Below, piece after piece: positions 33,481 to 45,891 of a DNA stretch of 64,000 nt (position 1 is the first letter of the stretch; each line of letters opens with the position of its first letter). The stretch spans positions 10,187,001 to 10,251,000 of the forward strand of contig NC_065874.1 of NCBI RefSeq assembly GCF_933775445.1, in the 5' to 3' direction. Source of the stretch: Argentina anserina (lineage: Eukaryota; Streptophyta; Magnoliopsida; Rosales; Rosaceae). Below the pieces are notes generated by a model that did not search any database, was not told the origin of the DNA, and saw only the letters and a list, made by a program, of their open reading frames with translations. The position numbers and the translations under genes are program-made.

Positions 33481-35570
33481 GCGTCACCATATTTCAGTCG
33501 GGTCGGGTTAGTGTTGTGGTTCATTGGAAAGTCCGAGGACCCGACGTTCCTATTTCCGTGATCACGGTGACGGAGACGGTGACTTTTTTTTTCTTGGAAA
33601 TAAAACATTTTCATGACTTTTTTTGTTTGTTTTGATTTTAAATATCTTCCGTTTTCAATAACTCACTTATAACAGCTCAGTTCATACACTTAGATATTAT
33701 CGGTGTTGGACCAACTTTTCTATATGATCATCCCTGCAATGTGTGATTTGTGACCTACGTCCCTGCTAGTTTCGTAGACAAATATCACATATGAGGGACT
33801 TTATGAAGTTCACTTAAGCGATAAAAATGCTTGAAATTCAGGCATAATAATCTTCTTATTTTCATCAGTTGTTGCATGCTTGTCATAGACCATGAGCTCT
33901 ACCATATGCAGACCCAGTGCACAAACATTGTGAGCAAGTTTAGAAGTTTCACCCACTAACTCCACTCCACAAAACCCATGACCCATATCTAGGTCACCGT
34001 CCTTTTTTTTTTTGGTCAATAGGTCACCATCCAATGCTACATTTAACCCTAGTACTTTTGACTTAGAGTTTCACCATGTAGTCGCAACTTCCATCATTAT
34101 GGCAGAAAAGATACAGAACGCCATTGTACTCATAGATGTTTTACATAATGCTTTTCTCGATTTCAAATTTAGATTTTCTTATTTAAAATCTTTGTGAGTT
34201 ATTTGTTGTCACTGTGTGTAAATTTCATTAAGAGGTTAACTTATATAGCAGCTCACCAAATGGCACATATAATTACCACTAATTCGATTTACTGGTGCTA
34301 CTTCCTGTTTGTAAAAGAAAACATGCCATTCCTAGATTGAAAGGGAAAAGTATTCTAAAAAATTACACTTTCCTAACTAATGTTGACAGATTCAAGTAGG
34401 CCCTTTTGCTCTTGTAATGTTTATTATATTTTCCTCTCCATCAAATAAAGGAACTCAATTCCAAAGACTCTCACTTATTGAAGCCATAATTTGATTAATT
34501 TCATTCACATACATCTCTGATCTCTCACTTCCCATCTCTCAAGCTAATATAAGAGCATACTAACTTGAATTCAAAGCATTGCCAACCACACACAAAACTC
34601 CACAAGTTGGATCACTTAAAAGTTAAAACATTAGGACAGCTAGGCAGCCTTGCCCCATTACTCACAATAAACCTTCATCTTTTCAGGACCACCTACACTT
34701 TATTCCTTAGATCTAAATTCATATGATTCAATTTCATAAACTTCAACATGGATGGTGTACCATACCATTCCCACACTGACCCCTTAGTCCTCTCATCAAG
34801 TTTATCCACCCTAGTTGCATCTCATATACACCCAATAAGGTCCAAAATAGCAATAACATCTTAGATATTTCTTCAAAAACTTTGTTCTCAGCCAAGTGTG
34901 TCAAACCTTGATGTCGAAATCCTTACTTCTAATATCGCATGAATAGATATTTTCACTATATTTAATATCGTTATAATATTTTAGTGATGAAAAGTTTTCG
35001 TGAGAGTTTAGTTACGTTATACCACCATCGATAGGGCAAACCTATAACTTCAATTCTGAAGGACTTATGACGGACATATATTTGTCACACAACCTTCATG
35101 TATAGATTTATGCAGGAGAATTTATAAATCGCGAACCAACGAGACCTGTTGGTAGTGGAGATCGAATTTGTGTGGGTGATACACCTCAAATCCACCCTTG
35201 TCAACTGAGCCAAACATCGTGGGCAATATGGTTACAATATTTTGGTCCTTCTGCATGCACAGATGTTTTAAACAAAATTAGAGGCGCTTGAAATGTCGAA
35301 AAAGAATATCTGAACCAACCCGACCCGGCCCAAAAGAGCGAAATATCTGCGGAGCAAGCAAAAGGCGGTCTCCCACGGCACGACACTTATCCATGAAAAA
35401 CACGTGTACTACACGCTCGGTGGCCGCCTGATAGATCACTCATTCTCCTTCTCCCATTTCCATTTTCGTTCAGAAAGATAGAAATAGAAACCTAGCTGAA
35501 ATACACGAGCTAAGATTTTGCTGAGGTTTTAGAGCAAGAAGAAGAAAACCACCCAAGGGTTTTTATTTAA
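33481..35570. other. Intergenic, no confident gene
   Basis: Holds an unassigned minus-strand frame at 33810-34034 (74 codons, crossing a poly-A/T run) with no recognisable domain. From about 35400 the sequence is the BBX22 promoter and leader. Confidence 0.45.
35401..35406. promoter_or_regulatory. G-box (CACGTG) upstream of BBX22
   Basis: A perfect palindromic G-box, with ACACGTGTAC context, about 170 bp before the start codon. In Arabidopsis BBX22 is induced by light through the bZIP factor HY5, which binds G-boxes; function here is inferred from that. Confidence 0.55.
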
Positions 35571-35572
35571 GG

Positions 35573-36933
35573 ATGAAGATACAGTGCAACGTGTGCGAGG
35601 CGGCAGAGGCCACCGTGCTCTGCTGCGCCGACGAGGCCGCGCTCTGCTGGGCCTGCGACGAGAAGATCCACGCCGCCAACAAGCTAGCCAGCAAGCACCA
35701 GAGAGTCCCTCTCTCGGCTTGTCATATGCCCAAGTGCGATATCTGCCAGGTAAAACGGCTTCGTTTTACAAAACGCTAAATGTTCGGCGTCAAAACTTGA
35801 GACTTTTCTGTTTGGGTTTGTTGCAGGAGGCAGTTGGGTATTTTTTCTGTTTGGAGGACAGAGCGATATTGTGTAGGAAGTGTGATGTTGCGATACATAC
35901 TGTGAATAGTTTTGTTTCCGGTCACCGGAGGTTTTTGCTGACCGGAGTTAAGGTTGGGCCGGAGCCCAATCCCCCTGGTGGTGGGTCTTCCTCGATGAAA
36001 TCGGACTCCGGGGCTGTGTCGAAATTTGAAGAGAAGAACAATCAGTTAGCTGAGGAGTGTAAAGTGGCGGCGGCCAGTGTGGCTGGGGTGGATTTTGCTG
36101 GGGGGTCTGGAGCTGGGTCTGTGCCACATTGGCCTATGGAGGATTTTTTGGGGTTTACGGATTTCGATCAAAGCTTTGGGTACATGGATAATGGATCGTC
36201 TAAGGTTTGTGCTGTTTGGTTACGGTGTTAAATTGATTGTACATTGTGAACTGATTTTTTTTTCTCGTATTCGGTTTATGATGATAGTTTGATCTGGATT
36301 ATTGGTTCTATATTCGGCATTGACCATTATCCGGTCAGAGTGGGTTTACTTTTGTTGAGGTGGTTATGGATAATTTGATTTTGGTGAAATTGAAACCTCA
36401 TGATATTGTGTTGTATCCTTGTTTTGTTTCGTGAGATTTGAATTCAAAGTTGCAACTTGGGTCTCCATCGGCTGTGGAACTCACCAAGTTGGACCTTTTT
36501 TGTTTGTTTTCTAACAAGCTTGTATTCTAGATTCTCGTTTCATTTGCTTCTCTTTTGTTTGGAGAACTGTCCCTTGTGCTTGATCAATGATTATTGTTGT
36601 GATTCTCAATAAGTCAATATAGCACTGCATAATGTTGTTCATTCATATTGCCAGGCTGATTGCGGCAAACTAGGGGAGTCTGATTCATCAGCTTTGAGAT
36701 CATCCGAGGGGGAACAAGAGGATTACGAGTGCATAGGTCAGGTGCCGGAGATTTCATGGATGGTGCCTAATGTGCCTTCCCCGCCTACATCCTCGGGGCT
36801 ATACTGGCCTAAATCTTATCAGAATCCATCGCATTCTGCAGCGTTTGTTCCAGACGTTTGCTTCTCAGATATGCAAAATCTTCTTCACTATCAACAGAAT
36901 GGTGCTGTGTCAAAACGTCATAGGCAATTCTAG
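35573..36933 (+). CDS. BBX22: Double B-box zinc finger protein, BBX22 (LZF1/STH3)-like, 277 aa
   Basis: Light-signalling transcriptional regulator acting with HY5 in photomorphogenesis and anthocyanin control. Three exons: 35573-35749, 35827-36204, 36655-36933, in phase. Residues 1-45 are B-box 1 (MKIQCNVCEAAEATVLCCAD, ALCWACDEKIHAANKLASKH), residues 52-100 are B-box 2 (PKCDICQEAVGYFFCLEDRA, LCRKCDVAIHTVNSFVSGHR). There is no CCT domain, which places it in BBX group IV. Diagnostic downstream motifs match BBX22: FLLTGVKVG, VPHWPMEDFLGFTDFDQSFGYMDN, SPPTSSGLYWP and a basic C-terminus KRHRQF. The intron after B-box 2's first Cys pair (CDICQ) is the usual position. BBX20 and BBX21 are close alternatives. 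Confidence 0.9.
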
Positions 36934-38975
36934 TCCAAGCTCCAGTGTCTGGGTACTCTTTTTTGTCTTCTTTTCCTTTTCCTTCTCCTTTTTGGATGCG
37001 CAAAAGTTTCTGTATGTTTTCGGTGTTTATAATAGCATTTTGTGTACTTCACTCCTCTAGAATAGAGAAGATGTTAAAAAGCATGCTAATGCGAAAGTAG
37101 ATTGCCTTACTTACACGGGCTATATAGTATTTGCAACTTTGTAAACGTGATGTAGTGTTTGTAACTCTGTAATCGTCGATGCGTAAAATAAGATGAATGA
37201 GCTGTACTTGTCAATGCAATGGATTCTATCTTCCCCTTCAAGCATTTCATTTTCTAATTGGAACAGGAAGTCAGAGTTTTTACCCTGCTCATAAATCATA
37301 GCGGACACAATCATGTATTTTGGTACAAGTCTGATCCTTTGCCCACCGAAAAATTCATGATTGGCCGTTCTGATATTCTTTGTTCAAATGCTGGCATCAT
37401 ATGGTTAAGTATTCATAACAGTATGGAGTTCCTTACCTAGTTTCTGGAAATGCTCAAGCTGCACTAGATATTTCGGCTGGCCCGCTCTATGATACAATCA
37501 TAGACAGTCCTAAGCAAACAAATGATGACCTGCCCATCACTTCTTGCCTCAATGTTATGTGCTGGAGCTAGATCTCAATGTCATTAGCTTATAACTGTAG
37601 CCTGAATATCTGTTCCAATTAGTGAACTGTGATGTCAATTTCTGTTCGAATTGGCCCGTCGAGATTCTTTGTATTCGGTTAGATATCCTTTATGTTTTTA
37701 AGGTGCTTGTATTGTACTTCAGGAGTGCTGACTCTACCAGTTGAGATTAGGTTTGTTGGTAGAACTGTAATGGCGTCCTCAAATATTGTGCACGTTTGTT
37801 TCCCCGGATAAACTGGCACTGCCTTAAATAAGGAGTGCAAATGACTTGGTCTTATGTTTGGGGCAGACAAGCACAAACTTAACTGACCTTAGGTAAGGCC
37901 GTGTCTCCATTTTGAGCTCATAGCGGAGGAAGCGGAGAGCCTAGTTGATGAGGGCGGCGGTGACCATGAGGCTAGGGTAGAGTGCCGCCGATGATGCGTC
38001 TGAGAGAGAACTCGGTAACGCTGTCGGGTTGTTGGGTGCCCAGAGTATTCTTCTGGGTCTTCGCCCTTGGCTTGCTGACGTTGTTTTTGTTGGCGCAATG
38101 TTCTTGGTGAAAAACCGTTTGGGTTTCTGGCGACGGCGGGGGTGTCTGGTGCGTGGGTTGGGCTTGGGTTTTGCGTTTGGTGCTGCCGCGGGACTTACTG
38201 GGTTTTTTGGCGCTGCTTTGGATGATGACCTGTGGCGGAGAGGCGCCCCGTTGCTTGGGCCTGCTGGCGGAGGATTCATGGCACTGCGCATTGTTGGTGG
38301 AGATGAGAGGCGCCACCAGGCTAGGGAATAGATTAAGCAGAGGATGGAGGCTATTGTTGCTTTGTTTTGAGGTATTGAAGACTGCTTGATTTTGAATGAG
38401 ATCTTGATTTTCTAAAATTTGGGTTGCAAACTTTTTTCAATTGATGAAATTGGCTGAATTTGGTTATGGGTGTTGCAAAAATTTGTTGTAGTGATGAGGA
38501 TTGGCTGATATTGGTTCTGGGTATTGCAACATTAAGGGGACGATTGGTTTTCTCTGAAGGAACTCAGTAGTGCGTGATCAAGCCCCTCCTCTCTAACCCA
38601 GCGCAACACCAAACATAGGGCAAATTTAGTGCAACTTAATGCAGTCCACATGTGGACAGGACATGATTAACAAATAAGGACGTACAGGGGTACCAAACGT
38701 GCACTATATGTCAGTTGTTGGACAACACTGCACATTACAGGAACCATCGAAGTGTTGTACCAGACTACCAGACAAAGGAAAGAAGGGGAGGTTTAGTTTT
38801 TCCTTCAAAGAAACACTCTAAACTTCATATGGTTTCTTTGAAGGGAAGTAACCCAAATGGGATTTGATTTGTCAAACTAGCATTCTACCTCTTTTGTTTT
38901 TATTTATCTAGACATGTTATGTTTATGTCTGATATTACAGCTTGTTTCAATATTTCCATTTTGTGATTCTTCTTT
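36934..38975. other. Intergenic; contains an unassigned GC-rich open stretch
   Basis: BBX22 3' UTR first. At 37941-38331 both strands are open for 100-116 codons; the minus-strand reading is Pro/Lys/Arg/Ser-rich and low complexity (KPSKSRGSTKRKTQAQPT type). It has no domain I recognise and no convincing start context. It may be an old gene fragment or a chance frame in GC-rich sequence. Confidence 0.35.
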
Positions 38976-40226
38976 TCACCTCTCTTTACTGCTGCGAGTG
39001 CCTTTCTTAGCTTCCTTGAGAATGAGTTCCAAGAGCTTCTCATATATTGCAATGGCGGATTCAAGTGTGTCAATGGCTCTGCTCCTATCTTTTGCTGCCA
39101 CTTTCGACAGATCTTCCATTTCTATCATACGCATTGCAGGCATACTCTTGATCAGTTCTTCACATGAAGACCCGATACTACACTTGGTTGCACCACCTTT
39201 TCCCACTTCAGAAGCACTATGCCCTTTGTTATAATCTATCCCTGTGGCTGACACCATATCACTAATGCTTGTCATCTCATTTCCAAAAGCCATAATCACC
39301 CGATTGACCTGACCTTCACCAAGTTTCCAAATCCAAACACTCCCATCTTCTGATGCCGAAACCAAGTTCCTTCCCGCATTCACCATTACAACGGATACAA
39401 CTGCACCATTGTGCTTATGAGGCAATGTCATCAGTTCACTCCCTTGGATCACAAGTTTTCTACTTCCAACCATGAAGGATCCTATGTGTATCGAACCATC
39501 AGACCCTGCAGCATAGAACTCAGGCTCTGTGGGGTGCAATGTGATCCCATAAATCATGCAGGGAAACACAACCGTACGCAGGTGGGTTCCCCGCCGGAGA
39601 CTCCAGAACTTGCATGTGGAGTCCTCTGAGCAAGAGATAATCTGGGAGTAGCATAATCCTGTACCAGATACAATGGCAGTTACAGAATCAGAATGAGCAG
39701 CAAACTTGTGCAATATTATGTCTTCAACATTCTCGCACGCCCAGTCTCCTACAAGCCGAAAGATAGGGACAATAGCAATGGTTCCATCATCACTGCCCGA
39801 AATCAGAAGAGACTCATCATGATTAACACTTAGGCAGGTAACAGGCTTGTTATGTGCAGGCAGTGTTTTGAGCACATTCCCTGACGGGACTGAAAGTGTG
39901 TGCACACTGCCTGATATGCCACCGGCAAAAAGGTACAGTCCATCAAAGGAGGCAGCTAGTGGTGCAACCGGTTCGGGGACAGGGAGGTTGTGAAAGGCAG
40001 TTGAAGACCACCAGTTGTAAAGGTGGATTGAACCAGAACCTGTGGTTGGGGATATGTGTGAAGCAGCTATATAAGTCTTCCCAAAATCCTCTCCAACGAC
40101 AGTGAGGCCTTGTCGCGGTGAGCGGCTACCAGTGAACTGTCCTACAACGGTGCCTGAGGAAGCATCATAGGCAACAATGGGGCCGTCGGGAGAGTTGGTG
40201 AGGAAGATTTCAGGGGAAGAAGACAT
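38976..40226 (-). CDS. RID3: WD40-repeat protein RID3 (ROOT INITIATION DEFECTIVE 3) homolog, 416 aa
   Basis: Arabidopsis RID3 is a nuclear WD40 protein required for shoot regeneration and root initiation; its yeast relative Ipi3 acts in pre-60S ribosome maturation. A single uninterrupted frame; the start is set at 40226 (MSSSPEIFLTNSPDGPIVAY) because it matches the family N-terminus, whereas the 33 upstream codons do not. Markers: FTGSRSPRQGL, AASHISPTTGSGSIHLYNWW, LPVPEPVAPLAASFDGLYLF, about five WD-like blades (LPAHNKPVTCLSVNHDESLLISGSDDGT split over residues 120-150; SEDSTCKFWSLRRG; SASEDGSVWIWKL), and the GNEMTSISDMV motif. The C-terminal 100 residues are a charged helix (AIAIYEKLLELILKEAKK). 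No introns are seen; I cannot confirm from memory whether that is usual. Confidence 0.88.
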   Translation of the reverse strand: MSSSPEIFLTNSPDGPIVAYDASSGTVVGQFTGSRSPRQGLTVVGEDFGKTYIAASHISPTTGSGSIHLYNWWSSTAFHNLPVPEPVAPLAASFDGLYLFAGGISGSVHTLSVPSGNVLKTLPAHNKPVTCLSVNHDESLLISGSDDGTIAIVPIFRLVGDWACENVEDIILHKFAAHSDSVTAIVSGTGLCYSQIISCSEDSTCKFWSLRRGTHLRTVVFPCMIYGITLHPTEPEFYAAGSDGSIHIGSFMVGSRKLVIQGSELMTLPHKHNGAVVSVVMVNAGRNLVSASEDGSVWIWKLGEGQVNRVIMAFGNEMTSISDMVSATGIDYNKGHSASEVGKGGATKCSIGSSCEELIKSMPAMRMIEMEDLSKVAAKDRSRAIDTLESAIAIYEKLLELILKEAKKGTRSSKER

Positions 40227-40329
40227 GTTGGATTCTTTGAAGGTAAAAGGTAAAGGGAGGAGCGCATGTATAAATGAGATCCTCTCAGGTGGTTTGGCTT
40301 GAAAAAACAAGCTGCTTATCATCAAGCCA

Positions 40330-41384
40330 TCAAGGTTTGGCCTCTTTTGTATTAGCAGTCAGAAGAATTGGATGGTTCCAGAAGAAGTCGGCTAGTAGTG
40401 TGATTTCAGACTTGGTTAGTACCCAATCATCTGATGGAGATTGTTGATGAAAGGCAACTGATGTGGTTATAAGTTATAACTGAATCATAACAAATTTCAT
40501 CTTCCCAAGGTCAATGTTTACATGTTTTTAGTGTGAATTAGGAATGAGAAGGAAGTTATTCGGATTTAATTTGACTTTGAATTTTGAAAAGGAAAAAAGG
40601 TATATTAGAAATCTCCAAAACACAAAATACATGTGAGTTTAAATAGAAGGTACAGAAGGAACTTGATTAATGTCTCTGTAAAACTTAGGGAGATGCAATG
40701 GTAAATTAACTTCTAAAACCTTTCTCTTTTATCCGAAAAGAATTTTTTCTTTTATCAGAAAAATTATGTAATCAGATATGAAAACTAAATAGAGGAAGTG
40801 GACAAGGGAGTGCTAATCTACTCCCATTTGAAAACTGCAACACATATCAAAGGGTGAAAGGGATCATTAACCAATGCCAAGAGATACATATCATGGCTCA
40901 ACTGAGATCATACAAATATGCACCCTCATCAGAAAGATTCGGCAAAAATATTACGATTTTCCTTCAGCCATTACATTAAGAGCCCTCATGCGAATTTGGA
41001 AAAATATATTAGGGTTATGAGCCAAAGGAGAATCAGATTGTTATTGATAAAATTAAATATCCATGGATCGTACATTTTGTACGTAAAATATGCTAAAAAA
41101 GGCTTTGACAAGCTTGTGTTGATCCCTATAAATACCAAGGTAATCTACTATAAAGGCTTTACTACTCACCGAATTGATTAGACCTCCACTTGTGAACCAG
41201 AAATTGGAAGGTGGAAAGGAACTCAAACCTGTGCTTCAGAGACAAAGCATTCCCACAACATGAAGCAATCCATCTGTCTCCCACATAGGGGTGGTCTGTT
41301 TTTGGTCAGCGGTGTTTTTATATGCATCCTACTTGACATGTGTTAGCATGGCACCCAGGAGAAGCATCTTCCCTGGTCATAAAT
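40330..41384. other. Intergenic: RID3 upstream and VTE6 3' side
   Basis: AT-rich; no recognised gene. Short frames such as 40918-41181 have no family features. Confidence 0.45.
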
Positions 41385-44300
41385 TTACATATGCAAGTTT
41401 TGGAGTAATGCCTGCTGCATCAGAATGGCAAATGTGCTGCCCATGGATATGTTTATGACATTCACAGCATCATTGTTGAGCTGCCAAACAGAAGTAGAGA
41501 CGAAAAAAATTAATCCCAAGAAAAGGAAATATATCCATTGCCGCTACAGTTTTGGGCATAAGGTTGAAATCCACCATGGATCAATCTTTAATTCATGAAT
41601 GATGAATCTAACAGACATAGAACATTGCAATTGAGGAAATTAGAACCTCACCACAGGCTTAGGTTTTCTTCTTGTGACCAAGGAGACAACAGAAACCCTA
41701 CTGTAGAGCCTAAGTCGTTTATACTAAATGGATGCTTCACCAGTAATTGTAGAAAAAGAAAATGCAGTGAAGAGGCTTGAACTCTCGACCTCAGGATAAC
41801 TCACTCTTTAAGCTATGAGACTTGTGGGTTCGCCAACTGCACCACCACCCCTTGATGATCTTAAAATGTAAGCTACACTGCCACATCTTTAGCGAAATCC
41901 ATCCTTCTTAAGAGGGGTAACCCCTCTTGTGCCACAAACCCAAAGACCAGTGATAATGAAATTAAATTCTTACTCATGACTCTGAGGAGTAGGGGTATCG
42001 TATGGTATCATGAGATTATAATTTCACTAGAGCAATATTACCACCCTCTTTTCCTCAGACTACCATAGGCCAGCATGGAATGTAAATTTAGAATGCTCAT
42101 ATATCAAGCCAATCTCAACAGAGCAGAAATTCCTATTGTTTAACTTGTCATCAATTCATGCTCAGAAACCCATGGTTCATGCTGGCTTTTTGGTAAAACC
42201 TAGTACTTAAGATGAATAACAGAAAACCAAACATCCATGACCCATCATACAAACTGACTACAAAGGATAAATTGAACACGCACACAAGTACTCACAAATA
42301 TATGTAAAATTAAATAATAAAAATGAAATGGTTGCCTACCCATCGAAATCCTTCCTTGTCTTGAAGAACAGCACCTATAATGCTCTCACCAACATTTGCT
42401 ATTTGAGAAGCTATTACACATATAATTGCTTCAGGTCCATTTATCTGTAAACCAAAAGTACAAGGAACATTTTAAAATAAAACACAAGGTAGACAAAATG
42501 ATACTACCCAATACAAATTGGTCAAGTACGAAGTGAACCGCACCTGACCCATGAGACAACCAACAAAAGCCAGAAGAACAGATGCCAAAAGTCCAGCAAT
42601 GGTTCCCTCAAGACTCACAGCCCCCTCAGTTCCCCTTGGAACTACCTTCAATGTTGTTACTAAGTACCTACGCAAAAAACATCAAATGAGATTACTGGTG
42701 GAATATAATAAGCATGTCTAGCTTGTTCAAATGTGATGCAAAAACTACATGTAAGATCTTTTTAAGCAAAAACTTGGGTAGAATCTGTATATCAGCAGCC
42801 AATTAAAGACTAAATGATTTTTGCATCTGAGGCTGAATTTTTGGCATTTATTAGAAAGAGTGTTATTCAGTGTATACGAAAAAGGCTAACCTCTACAATA
42901 CAAATCATGATTAAGGCTCTCTTTTATAGTATCAGCTTCTCCCATCTATTCTTCTACTAATGAAAAGGATCTCACTGAAGAAATCCCACCCACAATCATA
43001 CTCTAGTTATGAAAATGCTGACAACCTCTAAATTTCGTTTCAATTCAATTCCTGCCACCAAGGTTCATAGAAAGCATTACATAGGTTTAGATCAGTAGTT
43101 CATGTATTTCTTATTTTAGCCCCTACAATGTTGTACTGCATAACATTGGGATAGGGACATACTGACATCTTTCAGCCTTGACCTTTTTTTTTTCTTTGTG
43201 CTGCAATTAGGTGCTCTTTGACAGATTAAAAACTATAGCTAGGTAGAAGTTCATCAAAGCATAAAAAGCTCAATAACATGCAAAATCCAATGAGAAAGAT
43301 GGATGAAAATACATTTGACACTTTCAACAATTAGAGTATCCTTCTCTGCTACCCAGACATCCCCTACCTGCTTTTGCAGATCCTGGAAAGACACTGGGTT
43401 CTCCTGCTGAACCCTATCTTTAAACTCTAGCACAGAGCTAGATAGATATACCATGAGGGGGTTTGGACCTCAGACCATGCAGGGTTAACAGCTACTACTC
43501 CTTCAAAAAAAGCCTACCACAAACCACATATCTAAAAATCCCTAGGCAGGATGATTCATTATGTCCACAATGAAACTTGTTGAATAAATGTGATATAATT
43601 AAGCATTGAAAAGCTAATACTGAAGTTAGACCAATAATGGGGCAAGAGCAGTAAGTGTCCAGCTTTCAACTTGGTCTATGAAGAAAGCAACAAGGTCCAA
43701 CAATGTTAAAATGAACAGTCAATTTCAAACCAAATGCAGAGACTTACGTTGTTTTCCCATATGCCTTTCCCACCTCACTTGAGACCGTATCACTCAACTT
43801 AGTACAGAAACTGGAAACAAATCCTAGTTGCCAAAGCTGGGAATATGCCTTTCCTCCCACTAAAAATATCGTGAGAAAAGCGCAAACGCATCCAGCAGCA
43901 CTGGATCCAATAACACTTCCAGGGCCTCTCCTCCCTTTCCTCTTCTCGGCTACCCCCTCAGCCTCCTTTTGCGCCATTCTCACCTTTGTCACCGCTGTGC
44001 CCTGAAAAAACAATCACTTATCACTTCAGTACTGCAAGACACTACAAGCAATCAGGACAGCATCATACATATGATGACCATTATTTGAGTTATATTTTAG
44101 CTACAACTGAATAACTAAATGAGCCAAAGAGCATAGTAATGTACTCAGTTACAATGCCCATTTAAATCATTTCTTACTGAACCAAGTTCAACTGTCACTG
44201 TGAAAGTTCAGTTCTTTTATATCAGCACACTAAATTTACAACCAAATATATGAGATTAAGCAAAAAGATAACCATAATTTCAACTCTTCAAGCACAATTC

Positions 44301-44863
44301 AATTTTCCTTTACAAAGATGAAAACTTTAACAGCATTATCAAACTAGGAAAAGAATTACCTGAGAAAAATCTAATCTTTTTACATTTTCTAACCAACAGA
44401 ATAAACTAATTACTACCCAGAACAACAAAATTGAAACCCAATTTTGATTGCAACTCACAATGACGAAGTAGGTTGCAACCAAGAGAAACCCAGGGGGCCC
44501 AAAGGCGCGCCAAGTGAGATTTCCGAGCAAAAACGCGGCAGCAATGCCGGAGAGGGAGAGCCCAGAAACCAGAACCGGAGAGCCCAGAACAAAGATCACG
44601 AGGTTGCAGAGGATCGCAGACTTCCACGTGGCGGGGGAGGATTGGATCAGGGAGACAGCGTCGCAGACCGCACTGTGGACAGTGGTGGTGGTGGTGGTGG
44701 TGGCGGTGGATGCATGAGGAGGAGGCCTCTGCATAGTGAAGTGTGCTTTGAGGGGTTTAGGGGTTTGGATTTGGATTGGGAGTTTGGAGGAGGAGAGGTG
44801 TGGTTTTAGTGAGGGGAATGGAGGGGGAGGTGGTTTGATGTGGAGGAGTGCTGACAATGCCAT
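41385..44863 (-). CDS. VTE6: VTE6, phytyl-phosphate kinase (DUF92/TMEM19 family), chloroplast, 327 aa
   Basis: Converts phytyl phosphate to phytyl diphosphate for tocopherol (vitamin E) and phylloquinone synthesis from chlorophyll-derived phytol; chloroplast envelope membrane protein. Five exons (minus): 44459-44863, 43748-44001, 42544-42667, 42340-42444, 41385-41480; phases agree and length is close to Arabidopsis VTE6 (333). The first 75 residues are Ser/Thr/Pro-rich and look like a transit peptide. Membrane helices follow (SAILCNLVIFVLGSPVLVSG; GIAAAFLLGNLTW; GFLLVATYFVI). Family signatures: RGPGSVIGSSAAGC, GKAYGKTTYLVTT, VPRGTEGAVSLEGTIAG, LASQIAN-like IASQIANVGESIIGA, LNNDAVNVINISMGS. 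The last exon lies almost 900 bases from the previous one; that intron contains a SINE-like sequence. Confidence 0.9.
41763..41850 (-). repeat. Putative SINE with tRNA-like head
   Basis: On the minus strand GGGGTGGTGGTGCAGTTGGC begins a tRNA-like stretch: the A-box-like TGGTGCAGTTGG is followed about 50 bases later by the B-box-like GGTCGAGAGTTCAAGCC. Spacing and motifs fit an RNA polymerase III promoter of a plant SINE. It sits in the last intron of VTE6. A full tRNA cloverleaf is not formed. The 3' end of the element is not defined. Confidence 0.45.
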
Positions 44864-45129
44864 CTGGGTTGAGTGTGCGTTAAGGAAAAGGAATAGAAGA
44901 ATGTTTTATTTAGGGGTGGACTGTGGAGTCCGGGCCTGAAGTCTTGAAGGTGGATTTGAGGGGTGGATGGGAATGGCATGAGATAGAAACATTAGACATG
45001 AAATCATAGAGGAGATGTGCTAGTGCAGTGTAGCACCGGACCTTAAAATTAAACAGGGGCTCGTATTTCTAAAGAATAGCCAACATTGTTGATCATTCTC
45101 TAACATGAAGTAACATACAGTAATGTGAT
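44864..45129 (-). promoter_or_regulatory. VTE6 upstream region
   Basis: Short region between the VTE6 start and the pararetrovirus insertion, so the insertion lies within roughly 300 bp of the start codon. No TATA box stands out. Confidence 0.35.
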
Positions 45130-45259
45130 TTTCTACAAGGATGATTGAGGCGCAGAGGGTAGCTCTTTGTCCCTCGAGTTACCTTGTTACCGCAATTATT
45201 TCCACATCATATTCATATTGAGATAAAAACATTTGTCACCTTAATACTCTCATTCTATC

Positions 45260-45820
45260 TGCTACATCAGTTAATTTGTAGTTTTTAAATTTTTTAACTC
45301 TTTTATTATGAGTTCTAACTACAAATTTATTTCCTAAGAATGTTTTAGCACCTTTGATGCTCTTGATCAGAGCTAACACCTCTTTATTCTCAGTGGAATA
45401 GTTTAATTCCGCCGCATTAAACTTTCCTCATAGGAATTTGCAAATCTTTTCCTGATTGGTATCTGTGGTCATGGCTAGAACTACTCCTGCCCAATAATAA
45501 TCATTTGCATCTGTCTGCAAGATGATTAAGTCTCATTCTTCTGGCAGTTGTAATGGGCGTAGACTTTCGGTTAATTCCTTGATCTTTTTGACAGTATTAA
45601 TGTCATCTTCCGTAAAACACTATTTTTTCTTGGAACTGGTTTTTGATGAGAGTAAAGCAGTAAGACCACTTACTTGAGGGATAAAGTCTCTAGCAAAGTT
45701 GACAAGTCCTAAAAATCTTTGCAAGGATTTTGCATCAGGGATTTGATATGGGGATTGGCTGATCTTCTTAACAATGTGTTCTTCGAGACGAATCTCTCCA
45801 TCTTTAACATGAATACCCAA
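45260..45820 (-). pseudogene. Endogenous pararetrovirus RNase H remnant
   Basis: 45620-45820 encodes the RT-RH connection (FLGLVNFARDFIP). Further down, the RNase H motif LQTDANDYYWAGVVLA is encoded near 45485-45530 and FNAAELNYSTENKEVLALI near 45370-45425, with a stop just before the latter. The stop codons at 45617-45619 and about 45435 and frame changes mark it as inactive. Confidence 0.8.
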
Positions 45821-45891
45821 AAAGTCAATCTCTCATTTGACCAAATGTATCATCTTTTGTCCCAAAATGATTCCTTTTCTGGACAATAAGC

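Noticed and set aside
33810..34034. 74-codon minus-strand frame
   Set aside because: It crosses a poly-A/T run and shows no domain, splice context or family similarity that I can recognise.
44444..44809. Plus-strand frame opposite VTE6 exon 1
   Set aside because: It is a Gly-rich shadow; the minus strand encodes the VTE6 transit peptide and first helices.
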